A stretch of DNA of 64,000 nucleotides, from the NCBI RefSeq assembly GCF_016714285.1, contig NZ_JADJNN010000038.1, forward strand, positions 248,001 through 312,000, written 5' to 3'. This DNA is from Nannocystis sp. (lineage in GTDB: Bacteria > Myxococcota_A > Polyangia > Nannocystales > Nannocystaceae). A model generated the notes under the pieces. It had not been told where the DNA came from, made no database searches, and saw only the letters and a program-made list of their open reading frames with translations. A program made the translations under genes and the position numbers. Below, piece after piece: positions 25,581-33,595 of the stretch (positions are counted from its first letter, which is position 1; each line of letters begins with the position of its first letter).

Positions 25581-25601
25581 CCGTCGTGAAAAACGTCGCG
25601 G

Positions 25602-27143
25602 TCAGGGCGTGGGCGCGGGCTCGGCGGGGACGGGCTCGGGTGCGGGCCCGGGTGCGGGTGCGGGCTCGGGTGCAGCTGCGGGCTCGGGTGCAGGTGCGGG
25701 CTCGGATACGGGCGCGGGCTTGGCGTCTGGCTTGGCGTCTGGCTTGGCGTCTGGCTTGGCGTCTGGCTTGGCGTCTGGCTTGGCGTCTGGCTTGGCGTCG
25801 GCGCCTTTTTGCTTCTCCAGCGCCTCGGAGGGGGAGAGCTTGCCGTGTTTGCGGAGCTCCCACATCTCCTCGCGCTTCTTGCGGGCGGCCTCGATCTCCT
25901 CGGGGGTTCGCTTGAGCATCTTGCGCGAGCCGGCGGCGATCTGGTCGAGGATGAGGACGGCCTGGCTCTGGCTGAAGGCGCTGCGGAGGGTGACCTCTTT
26001 GCCGTCGAGGCTGAACTGGGTGTCGTCGTAGAAGCCGCGGACCATGCCACGGACGAGGAAGGGGACCTTCTCGTCGATGAAGCGCGGGAGGTCCTCCTTC
26101 CACTGGTTCTCGAAGCGCTTGGCGGCGACCGCGTCGAGGAACTCGGTCTTGATCATGAGCTCGGGGTCGGCCTTGGCCTCGGCCATGAGCTCGACGCTGT
26201 CGGGGATCTCGAACGGGCTCTTCTTGATCTTGACGCTGGCGTTGATGTCCTTCAGGACCAGCTGGAGGCCGGCGCGGGGCTCGCGAGCGGCGAAGGTCTT
26301 CATCTTCGTCAGGTTGGCGACGAAGTTGCCGGCGGTCTTCTTGCCGTCGTCGCTGTCGCGGGCGATCGAGGGCAGGAACTCCTCGCGCACGTAGACGGCG
26401 ACTTTGTCGTCGAGGAAGACGAACCAGCGGGGGTCGCGGTCCTTCTCGGGGTCGGCGATGGGGACGGGGTTGCCCATGGTGCGGCCGTCCTTCACCACCC
26501 ACTCGATGCGCTCGTCCTCGAGGGCCGCGGCGCGCTCGAGGCCGGCCTGCATCTCGGCCTGGGTGAGCTTGTACTCGACGGCGAGGAAGGTCTGGGTGAG
26601 GTCGCGGAGGTTGGGGCTGGCGATGACGAGGAAGTTGAAGTCGCGCAGGGCATGGAAGCCGCCGCCCTCGACGATGAATTGGAAGTCGGGGAGCGGCGCC
26701 ATGATCTCGACGACGCTGTCGGCGAAGGGCAGGCCGGCGACCTTCTTGGCGTTGAGCAACATGTAGAAGTTGCTGTTGGCCGGGCCGAGCTCATCGACCT
26801 TGGAGTGCTTCTCGCCGAAGACCTTGGGCTTGGGCGGCTCGGGGGGCTTGTCCGCGGGCTTGGGGCCGTCGATGCCCTCGGGCGGGAGCTCGGGGCCGAT
26901 CGGCTGCGGGACGACCTCGGGCTCGGGCGGAGGCTCGGGTGGCTTGGACTTGCCGAGCTCCTGCTCGGGGTCGACGAAGTCCATCTCGGTGAGCTCGAAC
27001 TCGATGTCCGGGAGCTCGATGTCGACGTTGAAGCCGCAGCTGAGGCGGGCGATCGTCGACAGGTGCACGGCGGCCGAGCCGAGGGACGCGAGGATTGTTC
27101 TGCGCAGCGGGGTCACGGCGGCGGGCGGCGGCAACGATACCAC
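25602..27143 (-). CDS. Unknown exported protein with Pro-rich linker and DAKP repeats
   Basis: A 513-residue protein that I do not recognise. The start is a short hydrophobic stretch (ILASLGSAAVHLSTIARL) followed by a Pro/Glu-rich linker (PPEPPPEPEVVPQP). A compact domain of about 300 residues follows (NSNFYMLLNAKKVAGLPFADSV.., two similar alpha/beta halves with FLVIASPNLRDLTQTFLAVEY and FVFLDDKVAVYVREEF). A charged helix and seven DAKP repeats encoded by a 12-bp unit come next, then a PAPEP tail. The linker plus N-terminal anchor suggests a periplasmic or TonB-like architecture. It lies 36 bases downstream of def on the same strand and may share its transcript. Confidence 0.65.
   Translation of the reverse strand: MVSLPPPAAVTPLRRTILASLGSAAVHLSTIARLSCGFNVDIELPDIEFELTEMDFVDPEQELGKSKPPEPPPEPEVVPQPIGPELPPEGIDGPKPADKPPEPPKPKVFGEKHSKVDELGPANSNFYMLLNAKKVAGLPFADSVVEIMAPLPDFQFIVEGGGFHALRDFNFLVIASPNLRDLTQTFLAVEYKLTQAEMQAGLERAAALEDERIEWVVKDGRTMGNPVPIADPEKDRDPRWFVFLDDKVAVYVREEFLPSIARDSDDGKKTAGNFVANLTKMKTFAAREPRAGLQLVLKDINASVKIKKSPFEIPDSVELMAEAKADPELMIKTEFLDAVAAKRFENQWKEDLPRFIDEKVPFLVRGMVRGFYDDTQFSLDGKEVTLRSAFSQSQAVLILDQIAAGSRKMLKRTPEEIEAARKKREEMWELRKHGKLSPSEALEKQKGADAKPDAKPDAKPDAKPDAKPDAKPDAKPAPVSEPAPAPEPAAAPEPAPAPGPAPEPVPAEPAPTP
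25717..25800. repeat. Seven tandem copies of a 12-bp unit
   Basis: The unit GGCTTGGCGTCT is repeated seven times and encodes (DAKP)n on the minus strand. The last unit ends in CG. Confidence 0.9.
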
Positions 27144-27179
27144 CTGGTCGTCGGGAACGCTCGCGGGCCGCGGAGGCGC

Positions 27180-27755
27180 TCAGGAGCCGTAGTGCTCGAC
27201 GATCTCCTTGACGTGCTCGCGGAAGCGGGCCTCGTGCTGGCGGGCGAATTCTTTCCACGTGCACAGGGTCCGCGGGTCCTCGACGCGGTCGATGAAGAGG
27301 GCGCCGGCGAGGTGGTCGCACTCGTGCTGGTAGGTGCCGGCCGTGATGCCACGGACCTCGGCGTCGATCGGGTTGCCGTGGCGGTCCCAGGCCTGCACGC
27401 GGAGCTCGACGTGGCGGCGGACGACGCCGCGGAGGTCGGGCACGGACAGGCAGCCCTCGTAGTTCTCGAACTTGGTCTCGGAGAGCGGGGTGAGCACGGG
27501 GTTGACGAGGATCGTGAGCGGGATCTTGGGCTTGTAGGGGTAGCGTGGGTTGTCGCTGACCTCCATCACACAGACCTGCACGGCCTCGTGGACCTGGTTG
27601 GCCGCGAGGCCGGCGCCGTTGGCGTCGTGCATGGTCTCGATCATGCTGTCGATGAAGCTCTGGAAGGCGTGGGTGTGGAGCTCGTCGCGGGTGACGGGGC
27701 GGGCCTTCTGGCGGAGGATCGGGTGGCCGATCTGGGCGACCTTGAGGATGGCCAT
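27180..27755 (-). CDS. def: Peptide deformylase
   Basis: Removes the N-formyl group from nascent proteins. It has 191 residues with the three family motifs: GAGLAANQV (motif 1, about residues 49-57), EGCLSVPDLRG (motif 2, metal Cys) and QHECDHLAGALFIDRV (motif 3, HExxH metal site). The start ATG 27755 follows a good AAGGAGAG ribosome site, in contrast with the leaderless-looking genes around it. The gene lies downstream of a strong hairpin terminator. Confidence 0.95.
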   Translation of the reverse strand: MAILKVAQIGHPILRQKARPVTRDELHTHAFQSFIDSMIETMHDANGAGLAANQVHEAVQVCVMEVSDNPRYPYKPKIPLTILVNPVLTPLSETKFENYEGCLSVPDLRGVVRRHVELRVQAWDRHGNPIDAEVRGITAGTYQHECDHLAGALFIDRVEDPRTLCTWKEFARQHEARFREHVKEIVEHYGS

Positions 27756-27778
27756 GGTGGTTTCTCTCCTTAAACGAG

Positions 27779-27806
27779 GACGGCCGGACCCGTGGGTCCG
27801 GCCGTG
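27779..27806 (-). terminator. Strong GC hairpin terminator
   Basis: A perfect inverted repeat (ACGGCCGGACCC / GGGTCCGGCCGT, 2-nt loop) lies between the MXAN_5187-like gene and def, followed on the minus strand by CCTCGTTT. Probable intrinsic terminator of the upstream gene. Confidence 0.75.
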
Positions 27807-27831
27807 AGGGTGGCGCGAGGTTGCAGTAAGT

Positions 27832-29523
27832 TCAACCGCGGACGACGCGGGCCTTGAGGGCGACCTTGCCGTCCTTGATGTAGACCGAGAACTGCACGTC
27901 CTTCACGTCGGGGCGCTTCATCAGCTCGGCCGTGTTGGCCCGCAGCTTGGTGGCGAACTTGTCGTAGGTGAAGTTGTCGATGCTCTCGTTGTTCTCGACC
28001 TTGAACTTGACGAACTCCTCGAAGACCTCCTGGTAGTAGGCCTCGCGCACGGCGTCGTCCTTGGCCGGCTCGGGCGCGTTGGGGTCGTTGTCGAGGGTCA
28101 TCAGGTTGCCGATGACGGTCTCGCGGGAGCGCAGCGGCTTGGTCGCGGGCATCGTGAAGAAGCCGGGGCCGCGGCCGCCTGCCTGCGGTCCGCCAGCGGC
28201 GCTGGCCACCGGGGCGTGGGCGGTGGTCGGTGCCTCGTCGGGGACATCCTTGCGAGCCGGCTCGGCGGCGGAGGCAGAGGCGCCAGTGCGGCCTGGCGGG
28301 ACGCGGCGGTTGGAGCGGGTCTGGTTGACGGCGGGCAGGCGACGCGAGACGCGGGCCTTGTCATCGCCGCCCTCATCGACGCCCTCGGCGGCCTGCAGGC
28401 TGGAGCGCAGGGCCTCGTGGAACTGGTGGGCGGCCTTGGCGAGCTCACCGATGGGGCCGTTGCCGTAGGTGTCGTAGAAGAGCTGCTGCTGGGTGCCGTT
28501 GCGCATCGCGTTGAACTCGGCGGTCAGGCGCTTGAGCGGGCCGGAGACCTCCATGTTCGGCAGGTAGAGCGCGAGGGCGAGGCTGAGTGCGAGGACGAAG
28601 ATGAGGGCGAGCCAGTGCTCGCCGGTCATGCCGTTGTCCTTGGCCTCGCGGAGGGCGGGGAGCAGTTCTTTCTGGCCGGCGGCGGCGGTCTTGTCGGAGA
28701 GGACGACGAGGACGGTGCCGTTGTCGCCGGTGCCGGCGGGACCGGGGACGCGACCGACGGCGCCGATGCGGGCGCCGAGGCCCTCACCTACGCGGTGCAC
28801 GTTGGAGGCGCCGACGGGGGGTGCGTCCTTGCCGTGCTCCGTGGCGAGCTTGGTGAAGGCGTCGCCGATGTTCTGGTCGTTGATCTTGGCGTTCTCGAGG
28901 GTGGTGCCGCCGCGGACCAGCGCGGCCGGGCTGCGGGTGCCGAGGATCTGGCGGAAGAAGGAGTTGGCGCCGAGGTCGAGCGGGTTGATCGCGACCAGGC
29001 GGATGCCGTTGCTCAGCGCCTCGGAGACCTTGACGACGGTGAGGGTGCCGTTGAGGGTCGCGGAGAACTGGGCCTCCTGCGTCGGCGCGACGGCGATGTA
29101 CGCGGGGAGCTTGGCGACCTCGACGATCTTCTCGGTCTCGGCGCCGTGGGACGCGACCACTGCACCGGCGCTGTCGAACAGCGCGACGGTCATCAGCGGG
29201 TGGTCCTGGAGGAGGTTGTTGGCGGCGACGTTGGTCAGCGCCGACGGCACGTCGATACCGACGTAGTCCTTCGGCGGCGTGGCCGGTGGGAACAGGGCGC
29301 CCTTGAGGGTGGGGTCTTGCAGCATCGCGGGGGCGCGAGACACAGGCGATGCCTGGATCTCCGCCGCGAGCGCGGCGACGCCGGCTTCGGTCGTCGCTTG
29401 CAGCGCCGTACGATCGGCTTCGGTGAACCCACCCGCAGTGCCAAAGGACAACAGGAACATCCCCGCGAGGAAGGCCGTCGCGAGGCATGCAAGGATTGCA
29501 GCCCAGATCTTCGTCAGCAGCAC
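27832..29523 (-). CDS. MXAN_5187-like membrane protein with HAMP-like segment
   Basis: A 563-residue protein. An N-terminal membrane helix (IWAAILACLATAFLAGMFLLSF) precedes a periplasmic sensor-like region of about 280 residues, with LMTVALFDSAGAVVASHG typical of Cache-like folds. A second helix (WLALIFVLALSLALALYLP) and a HAMP-like VSGPLKRLTAEFNAM follow. After a Ser/Pro/Arg linker, the C-terminus YYQEVFEEFVKFKVENNE..FATKLRANTAELM..VQFSVYIKDGKVALKARVVR resembles the C-terminal domain of the myxobacterial MXAN_5187 family. It starts at GTG 29523 with TACACT 10 nt upstream. Likely a receptor or scaffold in signalling; no enzyme domain is visible. Confidence 0.7.
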   Translation of the reverse strand: MLLTKIWAAILACLATAFLAGMFLLSFGTAGGFTEADRTALQATTEAGVAALAAEIQASPVSRAPAMLQDPTLKGALFPPATPPKDYVGIDVPSALTNVAANNLLQDHPLMTVALFDSAGAVVASHGAETEKIVEVAKLPAYIAVAPTQEAQFSATLNGTLTVVKVSEALSNGIRLVAINPLDLGANSFFRQILGTRSPAALVRGGTTLENAKINDQNIGDAFTKLATEHGKDAPPVGASNVHRVGEGLGARIGAVGRVPGPAGTGDNGTVLVVLSDKTAAAGQKELLPALREAKDNGMTGEHWLALIFVLALSLALALYLPNMEVSGPLKRLTAEFNAMRNGTQQQLFYDTYGNGPIGELAKAAHQFHEALRSSLQAAEGVDEGGDDKARVSRRLPAVNQTRSNRRVPPGRTGASASAAEPARKDVPDEAPTTAHAPVASAAGGPQAGGRGPGFFTMPATKPLRSRETVIGNLMTLDNDPNAPEPAKDDAVREAYYQEVFEEFVKFKVENNESIDNFTYDKFATKLRANTAELMKRPDVKDVQFSVYIKDGKVALKARVVRG

Positions 29524-29533
29524 GATTGGGCCT

Positions 29534-29539
29534 AGTGTA
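29534..29539 (-). promoter_or_regulatory. Candidate -10 (TACACT)
   Basis: TACACT lies 10 nt before GTG 29523, the same hexamer found at selB and selD. Confidence 0.4.
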
Positions 29540-29655
29540 TGGCCAGGGCGTGTGCGCTGGCAATTTCGCGATGCGTCTCGCGTGGTCTGAGCGAGATCAC
29601 TCGCCGGGGGGTCGGGCACAGCAACGGGTCCGGGGGTCGTGCCGAATCGCGGGGC

Positions 29656-31530
29656 ATGGCGACCCTGTTGCTGGCCCTCGCGTTTGCCGCCGGGACTTGT
29701 CTGGGGCTCGAGCTCGGGCCGTCCGGGCGCGCGCCGGCGATCCTTGCGCTGGCGGCCGCGCTGGCGGGGGTGGCGGCCCTCTGGCGGGGGTCGGGGCGGT
29801 TTCACGCGGCATGCGCAGGGGTGGCGCTGCTGCTCTGTGGGCGGCTCCATGGCGGACTGGCGGAGCGGCCGCCGGGGCCCTTTCCCGGCGGGGAGGGGGT
29901 GGTTCGTCTGGCTGTCGTGGGGGCCAGCACGCCGTATGGGGGTCGCTGCGAGGTCGAGGTCCGGCCGGTGGGGAGCGAGCAGCGCTGGCGATTGTGGGTC
30001 GATCCCGCGCGCTGTCCGCTGGCGGAGGGGCAGGAGGTGTGGGCTCTTGCCGGAGATCTCTCCTCGCCCGCGGCGCCCCGGTGGCCGGGGGACTGGCGGG
30101 GTCAGGGGGTCGACTTCGAGGTCTCGCAGCTGTGGCTCGCGGCGGCGGCGAGCGAGGGATGGATGCGCCGCTACTGGGCCGCGGTGGCGAGCTTGCGCCA
30201 CGCGGGTGAGGCGTCGGCGCGTGGAGATCCGGCCCGCGGCTTCGTGCTCGCGGCTGTGCTTGGTCTGCCGGCGGCGCTGCCACCTGGTGAGCGCGGCGAG
30301 CTGCGACGAGCGGGGCTCGGGCATCTGGTGGCGGTGAGCGGGATGAACGTGGCGGTCGCGGCCCTGCTGCTGCGGGCGCCGCTGCTGCGCATCGGGCTGT
30401 TGCTCGGCGGATCGACGGCGCTGGCGTGCGTGCTGGCGTGGCTGCCGGTGGCGGCGTACGTGGGGCTGACGGGGGCCGCGGCGCCGGCCGTGCGGGCGGC
30501 CGTGATGTTCAGCCTCGTGCAGCTGGGGACGCTGCTCGGGCGACCGGCGCACGGGATGACGATGTTGGCGCTGGCGGCCGCGGGTCTGCTGGCCTGGTGG
30601 CCCGGGTGGGCGAGGGACCCCGGATTTCAGCTGTCGCTGGCCGCGATGGCGGCGCTGCTGCGACCGGTGGGGCCCGGGGAGGCGCCGCCGGGATTGCTGG
30701 CGCAGAGCTGGCACGTGACCTGGGCGACCTGTCCGATCGGGCTGATGCACTTCGGGCACGCGGCGGTGTGGGGGGTGCTCAGCAACCTCGTGGCGGTGCC
30801 GGTGTTCACGCTGTGGGTCGCGCCGCTGGGGACGCTCGGGTGTTTGCTGTGGCCGTGGGTCGGGGACGTCGCGCTGGTGCCGGCGGCGTGGGGTGGGCGG
30901 CTGGTGCTCGACCTCGCGGCGGTGGTCGCGTGGGCGCCGGAGATCCCGGGCATGGCGCTCGCGGGCGCGGCGGGGCTGATGCTGGCGCTGCGGTGGTCGC
31001 GGTGGTTGGGGACGCGCTGGCGTGCGGGTCTGCCGGGGCCGTGGATCTGCACGGCGACGATCGCGGCGGTGCTGGCGACGCGGCCCGGTGAGGGACCGAC
31101 GCCGCCGGATTGGTTTGCGGTCGGTGGCAGTCGCGAGCAGGCGCTCGTGGTGCCGGCGTCGACGCGGGGGCTGGCGTGTGTCCGCGATCCCAACCTTAGT
31201 CCGGAGGCGTGGGGGCCCTTGCTCGCGGAGCTGGGCTATGTGGGGGTCGCGGGGCTGACGACGCGTCGCGGTGGTGAGCCGCCGCATCTGCTGGCGCTGC
31301 GAGAGCAGCTGCAACGCGAGGGGCTGTGGCGGCCGACGCCGGGCTGCGAGGCGACGCCGGAGATCGCGGTGCGCACGGCGATGAAGGCCTGTCTGGCGCG
31401 TACGGGGCAGAAGACGGCGGCGCTGCGGGCCGGGCCGGAGTGCTTCGTCGGCGGCGCGTGGGTGTCGCTGGCGACGGACGGGCCCGTGCTGGCGGCGCTG
31501 CGTGAGGTCGGGAGGCGGATGAGGTGGTGA
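29656..31530 (+). CDS. comEC: ComEC/Rec2-family DNA-uptake channel
   Basis: A 624-residue polytopic protein. It contains an N-terminal DUF4131-like region and the ComEC competence domain with GLGHLVAVSGMNVAVAALLL (the L(L)AVSG(L/M)HV signature), GLTGAAAPAVRAAVMFSLV and DPGFQLSLAAMAALL, plus about ten helices. The metallo-beta-lactamase domain of long ComEC proteins is absent. The C-terminal part is short, so DNA-degrading activity may come from another protein. The ATG 29656 start gives an immediate membrane helix. ComEC would pass single-stranded DNA across the inner membrane during natural transformation. Confidence 0.85.
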   Translation: MATLLLALAFAAGTCLGLELGPSGRAPAILALAAALAGVAALWRGSGRFHAACAGVALLLCGRLHGGLAERPPGPFPGGEGVVRLAVVGASTPYGGRCEVEVRPVGSEQRWRLWVDPARCPLAEGQEVWALAGDLSSPAAPRWPGDWRGQGVDFEVSQLWLAAAASEGWMRRYWAAVASLRHAGEASARGDPARGFVLAAVLGLPAALPPGERGELRRAGLGHLVAVSGMNVAVAALLLRAPLLRIGLLLGGSTALACVLAWLPVAAYVGLTGAAAPAVRAAVMFSLVQLGTLLGRPAHGMTMLALAAAGLLAWWPGWARDPGFQLSLAAMAALLRPVGPGEAPPGLLAQSWHVTWATCPIGLMHFGHAAVWGVLSNLVAVPVFTLWVAPLGTLGCLLWPWVGDVALVPAAWGGRLVLDLAAVVAWAPEIPGMALAGAAGLMLALRWSRWLGTRWRAGLPGPWICTATIAAVLATRPGEGPTPPDWFAVGGSREQALVVPASTRGLACVRDPNLSPEAWGPLLAELGYVGVAGLTTRRGGEPPHLLALREQLQREGLWRPTPGCEATPEIAVRTAMKACLARTGQKTAALRAGPECFVGGAWVSLATDGPVLAALREVGRRMRW

Positions 31531-31546
31531 GTCGAGCTCGTGGCAA

Positions 31547-31566
31547 GCGCTGTCCGGAGGGATAGA
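31547..31566. repeat. Worn palindromic repeat next to the FHA gene promoter
   Basis: CTGTCCGGAGGGATAGACT: the right arm GGACAG has become GGATAG, and the new TAGACT is the candidate -10 of the FHA gene. Confidence 0.5.
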
Positions 31567-31568
31567 CT
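31563..31568 (+). promoter_or_regulatory. Candidate -10 (TAGACT) built from a repeat arm
   Basis: TAGACT lies 10 nt before ATG 31579 and overlaps the mutated right arm of a palindrome. Confidence 0.4.
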
Positions 31569-31578
31569 CGCGCCGACG

Positions 31579-32055
31579 ATGGCCGAGGAGCTGACGATCG
31601 CGGTGCGCGAGCAGACGGGCGTGGACGCCGGTCGCGTGCACCAGCTCGGGCTCGGTCGTCACGTGATCGGGCGCGACCCGGCGGCGGCGATCCAGCTGCG
31701 CAGCACGGACGTGTCGCGTCAGCACGCGCTGCTTGAGGTGGGGATCGACGCGATCACGCTCACGGACCTCGGCAGCAAGAACGGGATCCACCTGAAGCGG
31801 AAGCAGGGGGCCACGCGGCTGCCGGGTCCGACGCGCGTCGGCGACGGGGCGGTGATCGATGTCGGCGGGATCGAGTTGCTCATCGTGCATCCGGGGGCGC
31901 AGGTCGAGGGGGCGCTCAGCCGCTTCGGCGAGGCGACGGTCACCCGCGTCATCGGTGACGGCTCGCGCGGGGGGCGAGGCGCGGCGGTGCTGGTGCCGCT
32001 GCTGCTGACGGCGATGTTCGCGGCGCTGATCGGGGTGCTGCTGTGGCTGGGCTGA
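31579..32055 (+). CDS. FHA-domain protein with C-terminal membrane anchor
   Basis: A 158-residue protein. The FHA domain has the phosphothreonine-binding set: GRHVIGRDPAAAIQL (GR), DVSRQHALLEV (SRxH) and LTDLGSKNGIHL (sKNG). A C-terminal helix, AAVLVPLLLTAMFAALIGVLLWL, would tail-anchor it in the inner membrane with the FHA domain in the cytoplasm. It overlaps selA by 13 bases, so both are on one transcript. A Ser/Thr-kinase partner is not in the window, though a PP2C phosphatase lies 5 kb away. Confidence 0.9.
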   Translation: MAEELTIAVREQTGVDAGRVHQLGLGRHVIGRDPAAAIQLRSTDVSRQHALLEVGIDAITLTDLGSKNGIHLKRKQGATRLPGPTRVGDGAVIDVGGIELLIVHPGAQVEGALSRFGEATVTRVIGDGSRGGRGAAVLVPLLLTAMFAALIGVLLWLG

Positions 32056-33554
32056 AGCTCCCGCGCGTCGATGCGATCCTGGCCCACCCGAGCCTGGCGG
32101 GGCACCCGGCTGCGTACGCGCTGAAGAAGCGGGCGGTGCAAGAGGCGCTGGCGCGGCGGCGGGCGGGGCTGCGCGGTCTGGCTGTCCCGGGGGACAGGTC
32201 GGAGGACGCCGGGGAGGCGGCGGATGGGGCTGTCCCGGGGGACAGGTCGGGCGGGGTGGATGGGGCTGTCCTGGGGGACAGGTCGGGTGGGGCTGTCTCG
32301 GGGGACAGGTCGGGCGGGGTGGATGGGGCTGTCCTGGGGGACAGGTCGGGTGGGGCTGTCTCGGGGGACAGGTCGGACGAGGTGGCGGCGGTGGCGACGG
32401 CGGTGGCGACGGCGCTGAGCGGGCTGCTGGTGGCGCGGCCGCGGGTGCTGCTCAACGCAACGGGGGTGCTGCTGCATACGAACCTCGGGCGGGCGCCGCT
32501 GGCGGTGGAGGCGGTGGCGGCGATGGTGGCTGCGGCCGGGAGCTGCGAGCTCGAGTTCATGGTGGAGAGCGGGCAGCGTGGCTCGCGGATGGCGTGGTTG
32601 CGGCCGCTGCTGCAGGCGCTGCTGGGGGCGGAGGACGTGCATGTGGTGAACAACGGGGCGGCGGCGCTGCTGCTGGCGTGCACGACGCTGGGGCGTCCCG
32701 GCGGGGTGGTGCTGTCACGCGGGCAGATGGTGGAGATCGGTGACGGGTTTCGCGTGGCGGAGATGGCGGGGGCGGGCGGGGTGCCGGTGGTCGCGGTGGG
32801 GAGCACCAACCGCACGCACGTGGGTGACTACGCGGCGGCGCTGGACGGCGGGGCGGCGGCGATCTTGTGGGTGCACCTCAGCAATTTCAGTCAGGCGGGC
32901 TTCGTGGCCCAGCCGGAGCTGGCGACGCTGGCCGGGCTGGCGCGCGAGCGCGGGGTGCCGCTGCTGGCGGACCTCGGGTCGGGCTCGCTCGGGGGGCTGC
33001 CGGGCGATGAGCCGACAGTGCAGGCGTATCTGGCCGCGGGCGCCGATCTGGTGTGCTTCAGCGGGGACAAGCTGCTCGGCGGGCCGCAGGCGGGGCTGGT
33101 GGCGGGCCGCGGCGAGCTGGTGGCGCGCTGTCGCAGGCACCCGCTGGCCCGCGCGTTGCGGCCGGACAAGACGACGATCGCGGCGTTGCACGCGACGGCG
33201 GCGGTGCACGCTCGCGGCGAGGCGCGGACGCTGCCCCTGTACGCGATGATCGCGGCGACGCTGCCGGAGCTGCGCGCGCGCGCCGAGGCGATCGTCGACG
33301 CGCTCGCCTGGCCGCGCAGCTGCGTGCGTGACAGCGAGGCGACGGTCGGCGGCGGGTCGCTGCCGGGGGACGTGATCGCCAGCGTGGCGATCGCGGTGCC
33401 GGGTCGGCGGCCTGAGCGGGCGGCGGCGCAGCTGCGGCTCGGCTCGCCGGCGGTGGTCGGGAGGGTGCACGCGGGGGCGCTGCTGCTCGACCTGCGCTCG
33501 TTGCCGCCGGACAGCGACGCGGGGTTGATCGCGGCGCTGCGCGGGCTGGCCTGA
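32043..33554 (+). CDS. selA: L-seryl-tRNA(Sec) selenium transferase with repeat-derived insertion
   Basis: SelA converts seryl-tRNA(Sec) to selenocysteinyl-tRNA(Sec) using selenophosphate. It has 503 residues. Family blocks are LPRVDAIL at the N-terminus, RVLLNATGVLLHTNLGRAPL, VNNGAAALLL, LSRGQMVEIGDGFRV and the PLP lysine in CFSGDKLLGGPQAG (Lys about 343). Residues about 50-115, between the N-terminal domain and the catalytic core, are six in-frame palindromes read as A-V-P/L/S-G-D-R-S units, an insertion of about 65 residues absent from ordinary SelA. The start GTG 32043 overlaps the FHA gene. The last codons are duplicated after the stop. Confidence 0.92.
   Translation: MAGLKLPRVDAILAHPSLAGHPAAYALKKRAVQEALARRRAGLRGLAVPGDRSEDAGEAADGAVPGDRSGGVDGAVLGDRSGGAVSGDRSGGVDGAVLGDRSGGAVSGDRSDEVAAVATAVATALSGLLVARPRVLLNATGVLLHTNLGRAPLAVEAVAAMVAAAGSCELEFMVESGQRGSRMAWLRPLLQALLGAEDVHVVNNGAAALLLACTTLGRPGGVVLSRGQMVEIGDGFRVAEMAGAGGVPVVAVGSTNRTHVGDYAAALDGGAAAILWVHLSNFSQAGFVAQPELATLAGLARERGVPLLADLGSGSLGGLPGDEPTVQAYLAAGADLVCFSGDKLLGGPQAGLVAGRGELVARCRRHPLARALRPDKTTIAALHATAAVHARGEARTLPLYAMIAATLPELRARAEAIVDALAWPRSCVRDSEATVGGGSLPGDVIASVAIAVPGRRPERAAAQLRLGSPAVVGRVHAGALLLDLRSLPPDSDAGLIAALRGLA
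32182..32375. repeat. Array of six palindromic repeats inside selA
   Basis: Units start at 32182, 32230, 32266, 32293, 32329 and 32356. Units 3-4 and 5-6 form a 63-bp direct duplication (21 codons). All are in frame, giving AVPGDRS, AVPGDRS, AVLGDRS, AVSGDRS, AVLGDRS and AVSGDRS. Confidence 0.92.
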
Positions 33555-33595
33555 GGGACAGGTTGTCGGGCTTGCGCGGGCTGGCCTGAGGGTCA
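33536..33595. repeat. Duplicated selA/selB convergent junction
   Basis: TGCGCGGGCTGGCCTGAGGG occurs at about 33537-33556 and 33572-33591, carrying the selA stop twice. Copy 1 is part of a palindrome (CTGGCCTGAGGGACAGGT). Copy 2 ends in TCA, the selB stop. Confidence 0.8.

Noticed and set aside
32182..32375. CRISPR-like array in selA
   Set aside because: The repeated unit is an 18-bp palindrome with irregular 9-30 bp gaps that are themselves repeated, inside an intact coding frame. There are no unique spacers of constant length and no cas genes.
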